In this document: one piece after another, positions 24,292 to 32,452 of the stretch
How the letters are laid out: each line of letters opens with the position of its first letter
How positions within the stretch are numbered: the stretch's first letter is position 1
DNA from: Paracoccaceae bacterium
Lineage (GTDB): Bacteria > Pseudomonadota > Alphaproteobacteria > Rhodobacterales > Rhodobacteraceae
Direction: 5' to 3'
NCBI GenBank assembly: GCA_030066905.1
Contig: JASJAR010000033.1
Coordinates: forward strand, 1 to 35,645
DNA: 35,645 nt
Translations under genes and position numbers: made by a program
The notes under the pieces: generated by a model
The model's input: the letters and a program-made list of their open reading frames with translations, nothing else
Databases searched by the model: none
Told to the model about the DNA's origin: nothing

Positions 24292-24876
24292 TCAGACCCG
24301 GCCGCAGCTCCGAAGCTGGGTGTCGTAGACGACCGACCGGGTCGCCACCTCGTCGGCCACCCGCAGAAGCCAGCTTTTCGAGCGGTAGGAGCCGCGCGCA
24401 TAGCCCGTCCGGCCCTCGTGGTAGGCGAGGTACTGGTTTCGGGCATCGGTCTTGGGGATGCCCAGCCGCTCGGTCGTCTCGTCCATGTACCAGCCCATGA
24501 AGTCCGTCGCGTCGCGGATGTTGTCGCGCTTTGCGCGTCGGCCGCCTTCCTCGCGCTGGTATTCCTCCCAGGTCCCGTCGAGGGCCTGGGAATAGCCGTA
24601 GGCCGAGCTTTGCCGGCCCATGGGGATCACGCCCAGAGCATACCGGTGCGGCGTGCGCGCGTTCCCGATGAACTTCGATTCCTGATAGATCGTCGCCATC
24701 TGCACCGCCACCGGCACCCCCCAGCGCCGTTCGGTCTCTTCCATGGCACGCAGGTAATTCGGCCGCTGGCTCACGATCGAACAGGCGTCGTCGAGATTGC
24801 GGGGGGCGGAAAAGTCCGAGCTGCCGCAGGATGCGACAAGCAGGGCAAGAAGAAGGGGTCTTGCTACTCGTTTCAT
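24292..24876 (-). CDS. Lipoprotein with SLT-type lytic transglycosylase domain
   Basis: A 194-residue secreted lipoprotein. The signal peptide ends in the lipobox LVASC with Cys17 as the lipidation site. The remainder is a lysozyme-like SLT domain. Glu66 in MATIYQESKF is the likely catalytic acid, and SAYGYSQALDGTWEEYQ and YLAYHEGRTGYARG are typical later motifs. It should cleave murein glycan strands with anhydromuramic ends. It is a single minus-strand gene converging with lolA, with 536 bp of noncoding sequence upstream. The ATG at 24876 gives a full signal peptide. Confidence 0.9.
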   Translation of the reverse strand: MKRVARPLLLALLVASCGSSDFSAPRNLDDACSIVSQRPNYLRAMEETERRWGVPVAVQMATIYQESKFIGNARTPHRYALGVIPMGRQSSAYGYSQALDGTWEEYQREEGGRRAKRDNIRDATDFMGWYMDETTERLGIPKTDARNQYLAYHEGRTGYARGSYRSKSWLLRVADEVATRSVVYDTQLRSCGRV

Positions 24877-25412
24877 AGGCCTCGGTCCGGAATATTCGTT
24901 TTCCGTTTTGGGGATGTTAACCCAGAATTCCGCGCATTGGAACGGCCTTCGGCGCGCGGTCGGCAGGAGAAAAGACGGGGCCGGGTTCGGCCCAGCCCCC
25001 CCCGCGCGCCCGCCCGCAACCGCCCCCCCCCCGAGGGGCCCCGTGCCAACGCCCTTTGCCGCCGGCCCGGAAACTCCGGGGGCGGTCTGGGTCTGCCGTT
25101 CTGGCGGGAGAACAATGGTCGGGGCCTATGAAGCAGTGGATCCACTGTCACCGGGACCCGCCCCGACCGGTTTTTGCCGGACCGAAGCGACCCCCGAGGG
25201 CCGTCTGGCGATGCGCATCGCGGGGGAGGGTATCGCCCGGAAAGGTTGACGGAGGCTTGGAACACCGTGCGGTGGGGCGGCGGCTATAGGCCCCAACAAC
25301 CGTTTGCCGGTCTGAGTCAGCCGGCATTCGTTTGCCCGCCTCGGTCAAAACAAGCCCCGTCCCGGGTCAGGCCCGGGACGGATTTTCCTGCCGGTCGTCG
25401 CCGCCCCCCGGC
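24877..25412. other. 536-bp spacer with C-runs and palindromes
   Basis: No gene is supported here. Contents are long C-rich tracts (about 24998-25040, including runs of eight to ten C), a perfect 14-bp palindrome CAGTGGATCCACTG (25134-25147), and a half copy of the palindromic repeat acting as a possible terminator (25357-25384). The flanking genes are both on the minus strand, so the promoter of the transglycosylase gene should lie at its left end. Confidence 0.55.
25357..25384. terminator. Half copy of the palindromic repeat, likely terminator
   Basis: CCGTCCCGGG and CCCGGGACGG form a perfect 10-bp stem with a TCAGG loop (core 25359-25379). It is followed on the plus strand by ATTTT, and on the minus strand, after a few bases, by TTGTTTT. 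It lies 29 bp past the stop of the AEC permease gene and probably ends that transcript. The stem equals the third stem of the full repeats at 23.4 and 32.6 kb. Confidence 0.65.
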
Positions 25413-26294
25413 TCAGATCACGAAGGCCAGAAGCAGCGGCAGGTAGATCACCGACAGGAGCGTCGAGACCACGACGAGCCCGGCCACGGCCTCGGCATCG
25501 GCCTCGTATTTCTCCGCCAGGAGATAGGAGGTCACCGCCACCGGGGTCGCCACCTGTAAGGTCAGGACCGCCAGCGGCACCGGCGCCAGCCCGAACCAAA
25601 GACCGACCCCATAGGCGAGCCCCGCAGTGACCGCAGCCTTGCCGATGCAAAGCCCCAGATCGCGCCCGATCCGCGCCGGTTTGAGCCGCGCCAGCGCGAC
25701 CCCAAGCGTGATCAGCATCAGGGGGATCGCGACCTGTCCGACGAGTTCCAGCGTGTTGGTCAGAAACCGCGGCGTTTCCCAGCCCTGCCAGAGAAAGAGC
25801 GCCCCAAGAAGCGTCCCCGCCACCATCGGCTCGCGCACGACGTTCCACAGCGACCCGCCGCCGGCCACCACCCAAACCCCTATCGTGAAGGAAAAAACCG
25901 CCATCACGGCAAAGACGACGACTGCCATATCGAGCCCTGCCTCGCCGAAGGCAAAAAGCGCCAGTGGGAGGCCGAGATTGCCGGTATTGCCGAAGGTGAG
26001 CGGGGCGAAATAGGTCCGCAGCGACAATCCAAGCCCGGCCGTGACGGCCAGAGCCGCAAGCCCGACGACGACATAGGCCGCCACCGAAGCCAGCGTCAGC
26101 GCGGCAAGCGCGTCCGCATCGATCTCGGTGTTCATCAGGGCGGTGAAGATCAGGCAGGGGACCGAAAGCGTCATCGTCAGCTGGGTGACGAATCGGATCG
26201 AATATTCGTGCCCGAGCCGTACCCAGACGAAGCCGATGGCCGCCAGCAGGAACACCGGCGCCACGATTTCGAGCACTGTCAGGACGAGGTTCAC
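25413..26294 (-). CDS. AEC-family transporter
   Basis: A 293-residue inner-membrane protein with about ten predicted helices, of the auxin efflux carrier (AEC) family, whose bacterial members move malonate, malate and other organic acids. Family features are the N-terminal EIVAPVFLLAAIGFVWVRLG, the mid-protein FGNTGNLGLPLALFAFGEAG (the conserved asparagine-proline type crossover region) and the later QVATPVAVTSYLLAEKY. The substrate is unknown. The ATG at 26294 is the natural start. It diverges from hspQ across 79 bp and is probably monocistronic, ending at the hairpin near 25370. Confidence 0.9.
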   Translation of the reverse strand: MNLVLTVLEIVAPVFLLAAIGFVWVRLGHEYSIRFVTQLTMTLSVPCLIFTALMNTEIDADALAALTLASVAAYVVVGLAALAVTAGLGLSLRTYFAPLTFGNTGNLGLPLALFAFGEAGLDMAVVVFAVMAVFSFTIGVWVVAGGGSLWNVVREPMVAGTLLGALFLWQGWETPRFLTNTLELVGQVAIPLMLITLGVALARLKPARIGRDLGLCIGKAAVTAGLAYGVGLWFGLAPVPLAVLTLQVATPVAVTSYLLAEKYEADAEAVAGLVVVSTLLSVIYLPLLLAFVI

Positions 26295-26373
26295 AGTCTG
26301 TTTCCCGGATTTACCTGAGGTTGATTGGACTTACGCGGCAGGCTTCTCTAGAACGCCTGTGGGGGTTTGTGAC

Positions 26374-26700
26374 ATGTTGAAGACGCGCGCAAAGTATTCG
26401 TTAGGCCAGGTCGTTCGGCACCGGAAGCATCCGTTCCGCGGTGTTGTCTTCGACGTTGACGCCATGTTCTCGAACACTGAGGAGTGGTACGCCGCCATTC
26501 CCGAGGACAGCCGGCCGCCGAAAGACCAGCCCTTCTACCACCTTCTTGCCGAGAACGATCAGTCCTATTACGTGGCCTATGTCTCCGAGCAGAACCTCGT
26601 TGCGGATTATTCGGGCCAGCCCGTCGATCACCCCGATCTGCCCGAGCTTTTCGGCGAGTTCGAGGACGGCCACTACCCGCTCCATGTCCAGTTGAACTGA
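26374..26700 (+). CDS. hspQ: Heat shock protein HspQ
   Basis: A 108-residue protein of the HspQ (YccV-like) family. The sequence YSLGQVVRHRKHPFRGVVFD opens the domain, and the aromatic-rich QPFYHLLAENDQSYYVAYV, then SEQNLV, closes the core. In enterobacteria HspQ is heat-induced and acts as a specificity factor for Lon protease; it was first described as binding hemimethylated DNA. The ATG at 26374 gives the normal family start; the larger in-frame extension runs through the promoter of the divergent AEC gene. No clear heat-shock promoter was found. It ends 5 bp from the convergent gamma-glutamyltransferase-like gene. Confidence 0.92.
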   Translation: MLKTRAKYSLGQVVRHRKHPFRGVVFDVDAMFSNTEEWYAAIPEDSRPPKDQPFYHLLAENDQSYYVAYVSEQNLVADYSGQPVDHPDLPELFGEFEDGHYPLHVQLN

Positions 26701-26705
26701 ACGCC

Positions 26706-28286
26706 TCAATAGCCAAGGGCGCAGCCGTCCTTGCGGGGGTCCGAGGCGCCTTCGAGAACGCCTGTTTCGGGATCGATGAAGATCGCCTGGGCGCCGCCGA
26801 TGGCCGGTTCCGGGGCAATCACCTTGTGCCCGCGCGCGGCAAGCTCGGCCCGCACGGCGTCGCGATATCCGCGTTCCACCTGAAGGCCCTCCGGCGCCGG
26901 GAAGGACCGGGGCCCGTCGATCGCCTCCTGCGGCGAGATCCCGTAATCGACGACGTTGGTGAGAAACCGCGCATGGCCGGCCGCCTGATAAGGCCCGCCC
27001 ATCACGCCAAAGGGCATCACGATCCGTCCCTCGCGCGCGAGCATCGCCGGGATGATCGTATGCATCGGCCGCTTGCCGGGCCCCATTTCGTTCGGGTGGC
27101 CGTCGGCCAGCGTGAACCCCGCCCCGCGATTGTGAAACAGGATGCCGAACTTCTCCGACGCGAGCCCGGCCCCGAACGTCCCGAAGATCGAGTAGATCAG
27201 CGAGACTGCCATCCGGTCTGCGTCGACGACGGTGAGATAGACGGTATCCCGGTGCACCTCCTCGGCGAGCTTCGCGGGATCGGGGGCCGCCCGTTCGCGG
27301 TCGACCAGTTCTGCGAGCGCGTCCGCGGTGTCCTGCGACAGCAGATGATCGAGCCGCTCGGTGTGGGCGGGGTCGGCGATGAACCGGTTGCGCGCATCGT
27401 AGGCGAGCTTTGCGACCTCGGCTTCGATATGAGCCCGGTCGGCGCCCCAGGGGTCGAGCGCGGCAAGGTCGAAATGCTTCAGCATGTTCGCCATCAGGAT
27501 CGCGGTGGCGCCCTGGCCGTTCGGGGGGTGTTCGATGAGGTCGAGGCCCTTGTAATGCCCCGAGATCGGCTCGACCCACTCGGCCGTCACGCCGGCAAAG
27601 TCTGTGACGTCGTGCGGCCCGCCGAGCCGGGCGAGGCTTGCTGCCATGTCCTCGGCCACTTCGCCGGTATAGAAGGCGTCCGGGCCCTCGGCGGCGATCC
27701 GGCGCAGGACCTCCGCCTGCCCGGGTGCCCGGAAGAGCTGGCCGGCTGCAAGCGGGGCGCCGCCGGCAAGAAAGTGGCGCCGCGCGTCGCCCTGAAGCCG
27801 CGCCGCGGTGTTGGACCAGTCGAGCGCGACCCGTGGCGCGGCGGGCACGCCGTCCTCGGCATAGGCGATGGCCGGGGCGAGGCAGCGCGCCAGTCCGAGC
27901 CGACCGTGGCGCTCGGCCAGTGCGGCGAACCCCGCCACCGCGCCTGGAACGGTGACAGACCAGGCGCTGTCCGGTGGAACGGCGTTCCACCCCCGGTCCC
28001 GGAGGATCGCGGCGTGGAACCCGGCCGGCGCGGGTCCCGACGCGTTGAGCGCCTCGACAGCCTCGGAGCCTGCGGGTTTGACGAGCGCGAAGAGATCGCC
28101 GCCGAGCCCCGTCATGGCAGGCTCGCAGAAACCCAAGAGTACGGCCGCCGCGATCGCCGCATCGACCGCATTGCCGCCGTCCTTCAGCGTTTCGAGCGCC
28201 ACCGCCGTTGCCAGCGGATGCGAGGTCGCCGCCATGGCCGTGGCGGCAAACACCGGCGAGCGGCCTGGAACCTGAAAATCGCGCAT
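26706..28286 (-). CDS. Gamma-glutamyltransferase-family Ntn-hydrolase, cytoplasmic
   Basis: A 526-residue member of the self-cleaving gamma-glutamyltransferase family. Thr348 in HRDTVYLTVVDADRMAVS aligns with the nucleophile at the start of the small subunit (Thr391 in E. coli). The N-terminal SSHPLAT-like start and GGNAVDAAIAAAVLLG are family marks. Two differences stand out. There is no signal peptide, unlike classical periplasmic enzymes. And the substrate-binding motif after GKRP reads MHTIIPAM rather than the serine pair of true glutathione hydrolases. It may therefore act on another amide; the cytoplasmic oxamate hydrolase HpxW is one relative with a different substrate. It is a single gene with 821 bp of unassigned DNA upstream. 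Confidence 0.85.
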   Translation of the reverse strand: MRDFQVPGRSPVFAATAMAATSHPLATAVALETLKDGGNAVDAAIAAAVLLGFCEPAMTGLGGDLFALVKPAGSEAVEALNASGPAPAGFHAAILRDRGWNAVPPDSAWSVTVPGAVAGFAALAERHGRLGLARCLAPAIAYAEDGVPAAPRVALDWSNTAARLQGDARRHFLAGGAPLAAGQLFRAPGQAEVLRRIAAEGPDAFYTGEVAEDMAASLARLGGPHDVTDFAGVTAEWVEPISGHYKGLDLIEHPPNGQGATAILMANMLKHFDLAALDPWGADRAHIEAEVAKLAYDARNRFIADPAHTERLDHLLSQDTADALAELVDRERAAPDPAKLAEEVHRDTVYLTVVDADRMAVSLIYSIFGTFGAGLASEKFGILFHNRGAGFTLADGHPNEMGPGKRPMHTIIPAMLAREGRIVMPFGVMGGPYQAAGHARFLTNVVDYGISPQEAIDGPRSFPAPEGLQVERGYRDAVRAELAARGHKVIAPEPAIGGAQAIFIDPETGVLEGASDPRKDGCALGY

Positions 28287-29107
28287 CCCGACTTCCCCCG
28301 AGGCTCTTTCTGAGCGGGGGATAGTGGAAGGATCGGCGCTGTTCTAGGGGGTAAGACCTCGGCGCCGCGCACTGGGTGGGGGCTGTAAAAGCGCGACGCC
28401 GAGGGAAGCCTTGTGCAGCTTACTCTTCTTCAATCACAGGTTCAGAAGGCAAACGTTGGGAGACAAAAGGGTTAAATTGTGGCGGCGGGAGGTGGCTGTG
28501 GGGCAACCGAGCGCCCTCAGGCGAACCTGGCGGATCCTTTGTTGCATTCGGGCTGGCCACCGGCCGCAGCGCCGGGGTGGTGTCAGTCTCGGATGCCGGG
28601 GCAGTCGCAACCTATCGGCCGCGCGCGCCCTTGGCCCCGGTCCGGGGGACCTCGACGGGCCGCGCCCGCCGCTCGATCGGCGCCCTCGATTAAGTCCCCG
28701 GACGTCTTTGGCGAAGGCCCGAAGGTCCTGCCGGCTCGCGGTTCAAGGCGGGACGCCCAGTGATTGACCCGGCACCCCGGGGATTGGACTGGCACGTGAC
28801 AAGGCCGAAAGGCCGCGTCGCTACGGGGTGCGCGAACGAATGGCGCAGGTCCAATGACCACCATCGCCGGGCCGCGCCGCCGGTCCCGCGATCTGGCTGG
28901 GGTTTGGCGCAACGCTCTGAGGGCTCCACAGGTTTCATGCGATAGGGCGCGCCGCTCAGACGTTGGATCGCCGCCCCGCGGCCCGTCGATGGCGCGGCCC
29001 ATAGCGCCGTCTCCAGATGTCTGCTCAATGCCAATAGGGGTTCATTGCGGTTCAATCGACTTCCGTACCGCTCTATCGCGCCAGCCCGACCTGTCACGCC
29101 CCCCGTT
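28287..29107. other. 821-bp stretch without a recognisable gene
   Basis: Reading frames exist on both strands, but their translations are arginine- and proline-rich, have no family motifs, and look like by-products of GC-rich sequence. Part of the stretch (about 28405-28490) is clearly less GC-rich than its surroundings. I see no tRNA, no RNase P, SRP or tmRNA signature, and no IS ends. The right-hand part should contain the downstream end of the anti-sigma gene. Decayed genes or an unrecognised RNA remain possible. Confidence 0.5.
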
Positions 29108-29578
29108 TCAGGCGACCTCGCCCTGGCAAATCGCCAGCCGGAAGGTCAGCCGGTTTTCGCCGCCGCACCGCTCATAGGTCAGCTCTCTTGCCAGTTCCCG
29201 GATCAGAAACCAGCCGAACCCGCCCTCGGGCAGGGCTTCGGTCTCGGCCGGAACGACCGGTGCGGCGCCGAGCGGCGGTTTGCCGTCGGGCATCGGCCGG
29301 CCGCCGTCGCAAATCTCGACATAGATCCCGCGTCCGCCATGGCTGAGGCCGAGGCGAAATCTCGGCTCGCCGACCCCCGCGAGAGCATGCTCGACCACGT
29401 TGTTCAGCGCTTCGGCCACGACGAGTTCGGCCGAGAACGCCTCCTCGCTGCCCGCCTCCAGCCCGTCGAGCCCCCTGCGCATGGCCCCCAGCGCCTCGCG
29501 GACGCCCTCTGGCGTTCCCGCAAAATCCCGCGACATCAACGGTTTTCGCGCCTCATCGACCAGGTCCTCATGAGGCAT
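29108..29578 (-). CDS. RsbW-like HATPase anti-sigma/kinase protein
   Basis: A 156-residue single-domain GHKL ATPase of the anti-sigma-factor kinase type. The N-box is VVAEALNNVVEHA (Glu56, Asn60), the ATP-lid start is CDGGRPMPDG, and GGFGWFLIRELA is the second glycine-rich box. In Bacillus-type partner switches such a protein binds a sigma factor or another target and phosphorylates its antagonist. The antagonist is encoded just upstream, with an 11-nt overlap if the ATG at 29578 (MPHEDL) is used; a later ATG at 29536 is possible. No sigma factor is in the window, so its target may be elsewhere or not a sigma factor. It is the last gene of the pair. Confidence 0.85.
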   Translation of the reverse strand: MPHEDLVDEARKPLMSRDFAGTPEGVREALGAMRRGLDGLEAGSEEAFSAELVVAEALNNVVEHALAGVGEPRFRLGLSHGGRGIYVEICDGGRPMPDGKPPLGAAPVVPAETEALPEGGFGWFLIRELARELTYERCGGENRLTFRLAICQGEVA

Positions 29579-29912
29579 GGGCGACCCCGCCGAAGGCGCT
29601 TTCGACGTCGGGAAAGATGGTGAAGACGGTGTCCATCCGCGTGAGCCGGAAGACCTTTTCGACATTGCCGGTCAGCGCGGCCAGGGCGAAGGACTGGTCG
29701 GCACCCACCTCCTTCAGCACCGCGACCACCGCGCCGAGACCCGAACTGTCGAGAAAATCCACCCGCGACAGGTCGAGAATGACCCGCGGGTGCGGCCCGC
29801 CGAGACGGACCCGCATTTCGTCCTTGAACCGGACGGCGATTGCCGCATCGATCCGCTCTTCTTCGACACGGACCACCAGATCGCCGCCCCGCTCTTCGGA
29901 AACGAGATCCAT
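29568..29912 (-). CDS. STAS-domain anti-sigma factor antagonist, RsbV-like
   Basis: A 114-residue STAS protein. The segment VILDLSRVDFLDSSGLGAVV holds Ser56, the expected phosphorylation site of RsbV/SpoIIAA-type antagonists. Dephosphorylated antagonist would sequester the HATPase protein encoded immediately downstream. The ATG at 29912 has an excellent ribosome-binding site (GGAGGATGG). Upstream in-frame starts would run toward the divergent pseudouridine synthase gene and lack a site. Genes of the pair overlap by about 11 nt, so their levels are probably matched. A PP2C-type phosphatase to reset the switch is not visible nearby. Confidence 0.88.
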   Translation of the reverse strand: MDLVSEERGGDLVVRVEEERIDAAIAVRFKDEMRVRLGGPHPRVILDLSRVDFLDSSGLGAVVAVLKEVGADQSFALAALTGNVEKVFRLTRMDTVFTIFPDVESAFGGVAHAS

Positions 29913-30038
29913 ACCATCCTCCTTCGACTTTGCTGCCTCTGGGAGCGGTAAGGGAAAGTCGTTACCAAGGCGTAAGCTGCGGTCGCGTTCCGCGCGCATG
30001 GGCGCGCTGCGCGGCCCGAACCGCACATACGGACAAGG

Positions 30039-30689
30039 ATGGAACAGTCAGAATACCGGCCGCCGACGGACCCGCTCGACGTCGTCCACGCCGATCATGA
30101 AATCCTTGTGGTCAACAAACCCCCGGGGCTCCTGTCGGTGCCGGGCCGGGGGCCGGAGCTGGCCGATTGCCTTCTCGCGAGGGTTCAGGCGGCGTTTCCC
30201 GAGGCGCTTCTCGTCCATCGGCTCGACCGGGACACCTCCGGCGTGACGGTCTTCGCCCTGACGCCCCATGCCCAGCGACATCTGGGGCTCCAGTTCGAAA
30301 AGCGCCAGGTGAGAAAGACCTATGTCGCCCGGGTTGCGGGGGAGATGGCCGAGGATCGCGGGACGGTCGATCTGCCGCTCTGCGTGGACTGGCCGAACCG
30401 GCCGATGCAGAAGGTCGACTTCGAGGCCGGCCGGGAGGCAGTGACCGATTGGCGGGTGCTGCGGCGCGGCGGCGGCGAGACCCGGGTCCGGCTCACCCCG
30501 CACACCGGCCGCAGCCACCAGCTTCGGGTGCATATGCGCGAGATCGGCCACCCGATCCTAGGCGACCCGTTCTATGCCACGGGCGCGGCGCGCGACCACC
30601 CCCGGCTGATGCTCCACGCCGAAGCCCTGCGTCTGCGTCATCCGGATGGAGGAAAGGGGCTGACCTTCTCCGTCCGGGTGCCGTTCTAG
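30039..30689 (+). CDS. RluA-family pseudouridine synthase
   Basis: A 216-residue enzyme that turns uridine into pseudouridine in rRNA or tRNA. The catalytic aspartate is Asp63 in LLVHRLDRDTSGVTVFA. Other family motifs are VVNKPPGLLSVPG, KTYVARV and the C-terminal RLTPHTGRSHQLRVHMREIG. The short length without an S4 domain points to the RluA subgroup, which modifies 23S rRNA position 746 and tRNA position 32 in E. coli; other sites are possible. The ATG at 30039 follows GGACAAGG. It diverges from the STAS gene. The 231 bp after its stop (30690-30920) hold nothing I can assign. Confidence 0.9.
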   Translation: MEQSEYRPPTDPLDVVHADHEILVVNKPPGLLSVPGRGPELADCLLARVQAAFPEALLVHRLDRDTSGVTVFALTPHAQRHLGLQFEKRQVRKTYVARVAGEMAEDRGTVDLPLCVDWPNRPMQKVDFEAGREAVTDWRVLRRGGGETRVRLTPHTGRSHQLRVHMREIGHPILGDPFYATGAARDHPRLMLHAEALRLRHPDGGKGLTFSVRVPF

Positions 30690-30920
30690 GTGTGGACGCC
30701 GGGGCTGCGGATTGAGCGCGCGCTCGGGACGTCGGTGGTCCTGCGCGGACGACGCTCATGCTTCCCGCCCCGCCGCGGATTTGGCCCGGGGACGTCGATC
30801 CCGTGGAGCGCGCCGTTCGTCGAGGCACCGGGTCGAGCCCCCGGGCGGGGAGCGCTTCCCGGTCGCCGGTCGCGGCGAGGCCGGGGTGTCGGCCCGCCTG
30901 GTGGCCCGAGTTCGACCGTA

Positions 30921-31517
30921 TCAGGCCGGCTGGCGGGCGAGGAATGCGCCGATGGCTTCGATCTCCTCCTGCCGGATTTCGTGGCCGCCGCCATGCCAGG
31001 CCACCGTCACCTCCGCGCCCTGGGCCCGGTAATAGGTTTCGAGGCGGCGGGTCGCGTCCGGCGGACAGATCGGGTCCCGCTCCCCGGCGGTGATGAGCAC
31101 CTTGCGGCTGGCCAGACCGGGCTGGGGCGCCGGCTCGAACGGAATCAGCGGGTGGAGAAGGACCATCCGGTCGAAGCATTCGGGGGCTTCAAAGCTCACC
31201 GAGGCGGCGATGTTCGCGCCGTTCGAATAACCCAGCGCAATCGTCTCGCGGTCGTCCTTCTCGGCGGCGACGAAGGCGGCCATCGCCGCCGTCCGTCGCG
31301 CGAGATCGTCTATGTCGTAGCGGCCCTCTCCGGTGCGCCGGAAGTAGCGCAGCGCCCCGTGCTCGGAGACGTCGCCGCGCGGCGAGACCACCCGGGCCCC
31401 CGGCACCAGCTCCCCCGCGAGGCGGTGAAACTGGGTTTCGTCGCCGCCGGTGCCGTGGAAGGTGAAGACGAGGGGCGCGCCGGGCGCCCCCTCGGTTCGG
31501 TTCGCGAGGTAGCTCAT
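30921..31517 (-). CDS. Alpha/beta hydrolase, MhqD-like carboxylesterase
   Basis: A 198-residue alpha/beta hydrolase of the phospholipase/carboxylesterase group. The triad is visible: Ser98 in ALGYSNGANIA, Asp148 in GERDPICPP and His179 in GGGHEI, with the oxyanion region FTFHGTGGDE. The start overlaps the stop of the upstream dioxygenase gene by 4 nt (ATGA). In Bacillus and other bacteria, paired MhqO-type dioxygenase and MhqD-type hydrolase genes respond to quinones and catechol-like compounds; a similar detoxifying role is likely here. The true substrate is unknown. The ATG at 31517 yields the usual family start. Confidence 0.88.
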   Translation of the reverse strand: MSYLANRTEGAPGAPLVFTFHGTGGDETQFHRLAGELVPGARVVSPRGDVSEHGALRYFRRTGEGRYDIDDLARRTAAMAAFVAAEKDDRETIALGYSNGANIAASVSFEAPECFDRMVLLHPLIPFEPAPQPGLASRKVLITAGERDPICPPDATRRLETYYRAQGAEVTVAWHGGGHEIRQEEIEAIGAFLARQPA

Positions 31518-32452
31518 GCCGCCTCTCCGATGGGTTCGAGCGCGCGCTCCAGCCGCTGGCGCAGATGCTCGTGCTGCGAGGGCAGCTTCAGCGCCTCGCC
31601 GAGACGCGCGGTGTCCTCGTCGCGGTCGAACCCGGGCTCGTTGGTCGCAACCTCGAAGAGCACCCCGCCGGGCGTGCGGAAGTAGATCGCCCAGAAGTAA
31701 TCGCGGTCGATGACGGGGGTCACCTGATAGCCGGTGTCGAGGAGCGCCTCGCGCACTTCGAGCTGGCGGGCCCGGTTCTCGACGGCAAAGGCGATATGGT
31801 GGACCGATCCGGCTCCCTGTGCGGCATGGGGCGCGCCCGGGATCCGTTCGAGGTCGATCACATTGGCCGCGTTGCCGCCGGGCACCGCGAAGCGTGTGAC
31901 GTCACCGTCGCTGCCCACCTTCTCGTAGCCCATAAAGCCCAGAAGCTCGGCTGTCGCGGCATCGTCCTTGAGGCGCATGGCCGCCGAATGGAAACCGCGG
32001 ATCGCCATCTCTTCGGAGATGCCTCCGCCCGTCCAGGCAGCGCGTGGGTCATCGGCGGTCTCCACAAGGGCGAAACCGTCGCCATCGGGGCCGCGGAAGG
32101 CGAGGACGTCATCGCCGAAGCGGCTACCGGTTTCGAGCCCCTCCACCCCGCGTGCGGTGAGCCGTTCGGCCCAGGCGCCGAGACTGCCCTTCGGCACGGC
32201 GAACGCGGTTGTGCCGACCTCGCCGACGCCGGGGCGGCCGCGCGCGGCCATGGGGAACGGAAAGTAGGTCATTACGGTGCCCGGCGTTCCGGTCTCGTCG
32301 CCGTAATAGAGGTGATAAACGTCCGGCGCGTCGAAGTTCACGGTCTTCTTCACCCGCCGAAGGCCCAGCGTGTCGGTGAAAAAGGCGTTATTGCCTGCGG
32401 CACTCGAGGCCAGCGAGGTGACATGGTGCAGGCCCTTGATCTGGTTGAGCAT
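31514..32452 (-). CDS. VOC-family ring-cleaving dioxygenase, MhqO/LinE-like
   Basis: A 312-residue protein with two tandem vicinal-oxygen-chelate modules (about 5-135 and 150-275), typical of extradiol dioxygenases that open hydroquinone-type rings. Probable iron ligands are His9 (KGLHHVTSL), His218 or His219 (GSVHHIAFAV) and Glu267 (GVLFEVAT). It is the first gene of the dioxygenase-hydrolase pair. The ATG at 32452 begins MLNQIKGLHHVTSL, a standard start; the longer frame upstream lacks family sequence. Upstream at about 32460-32520 lies a short AT-richer patch that could hold the promoter. No regulator gene is adjacent. Confidence 0.9.
   Translation of the reverse strand: MLNQIKGLHHVTSLASSAAGNNAFFTDTLGLRRVKKTVNFDAPDVYHLYYGDETGTPGTVMTYFPFPMAARGRPGVGEVGTTAFAVPKGSLGAWAERLTARGVEGLETGSRFGDDVLAFRGPDGDGFALVETADDPRAAWTGGGISEEMAIRGFHSAAMRLKDDAATAELLGFMGYEKVGSDGDVTRFAVPGGNAANVIDLERIPGAPHAAQGAGSVHHIAFAVENRARQLEVREALLDTGYQVTPVIDRDYFWAIYFRTPGGVLFEVATNEPGFDRDEDTARLGEALKLPSQHEHLRQRLERALEPIGEAA

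Noticed and set aside
28376..29097. Several 60-140 codon frames on both strands in the large spacer
   Set aside because: They overlap one another, lack ribosome-binding sites and family motifs, and have the composition of noncoding GC-rich DNA.
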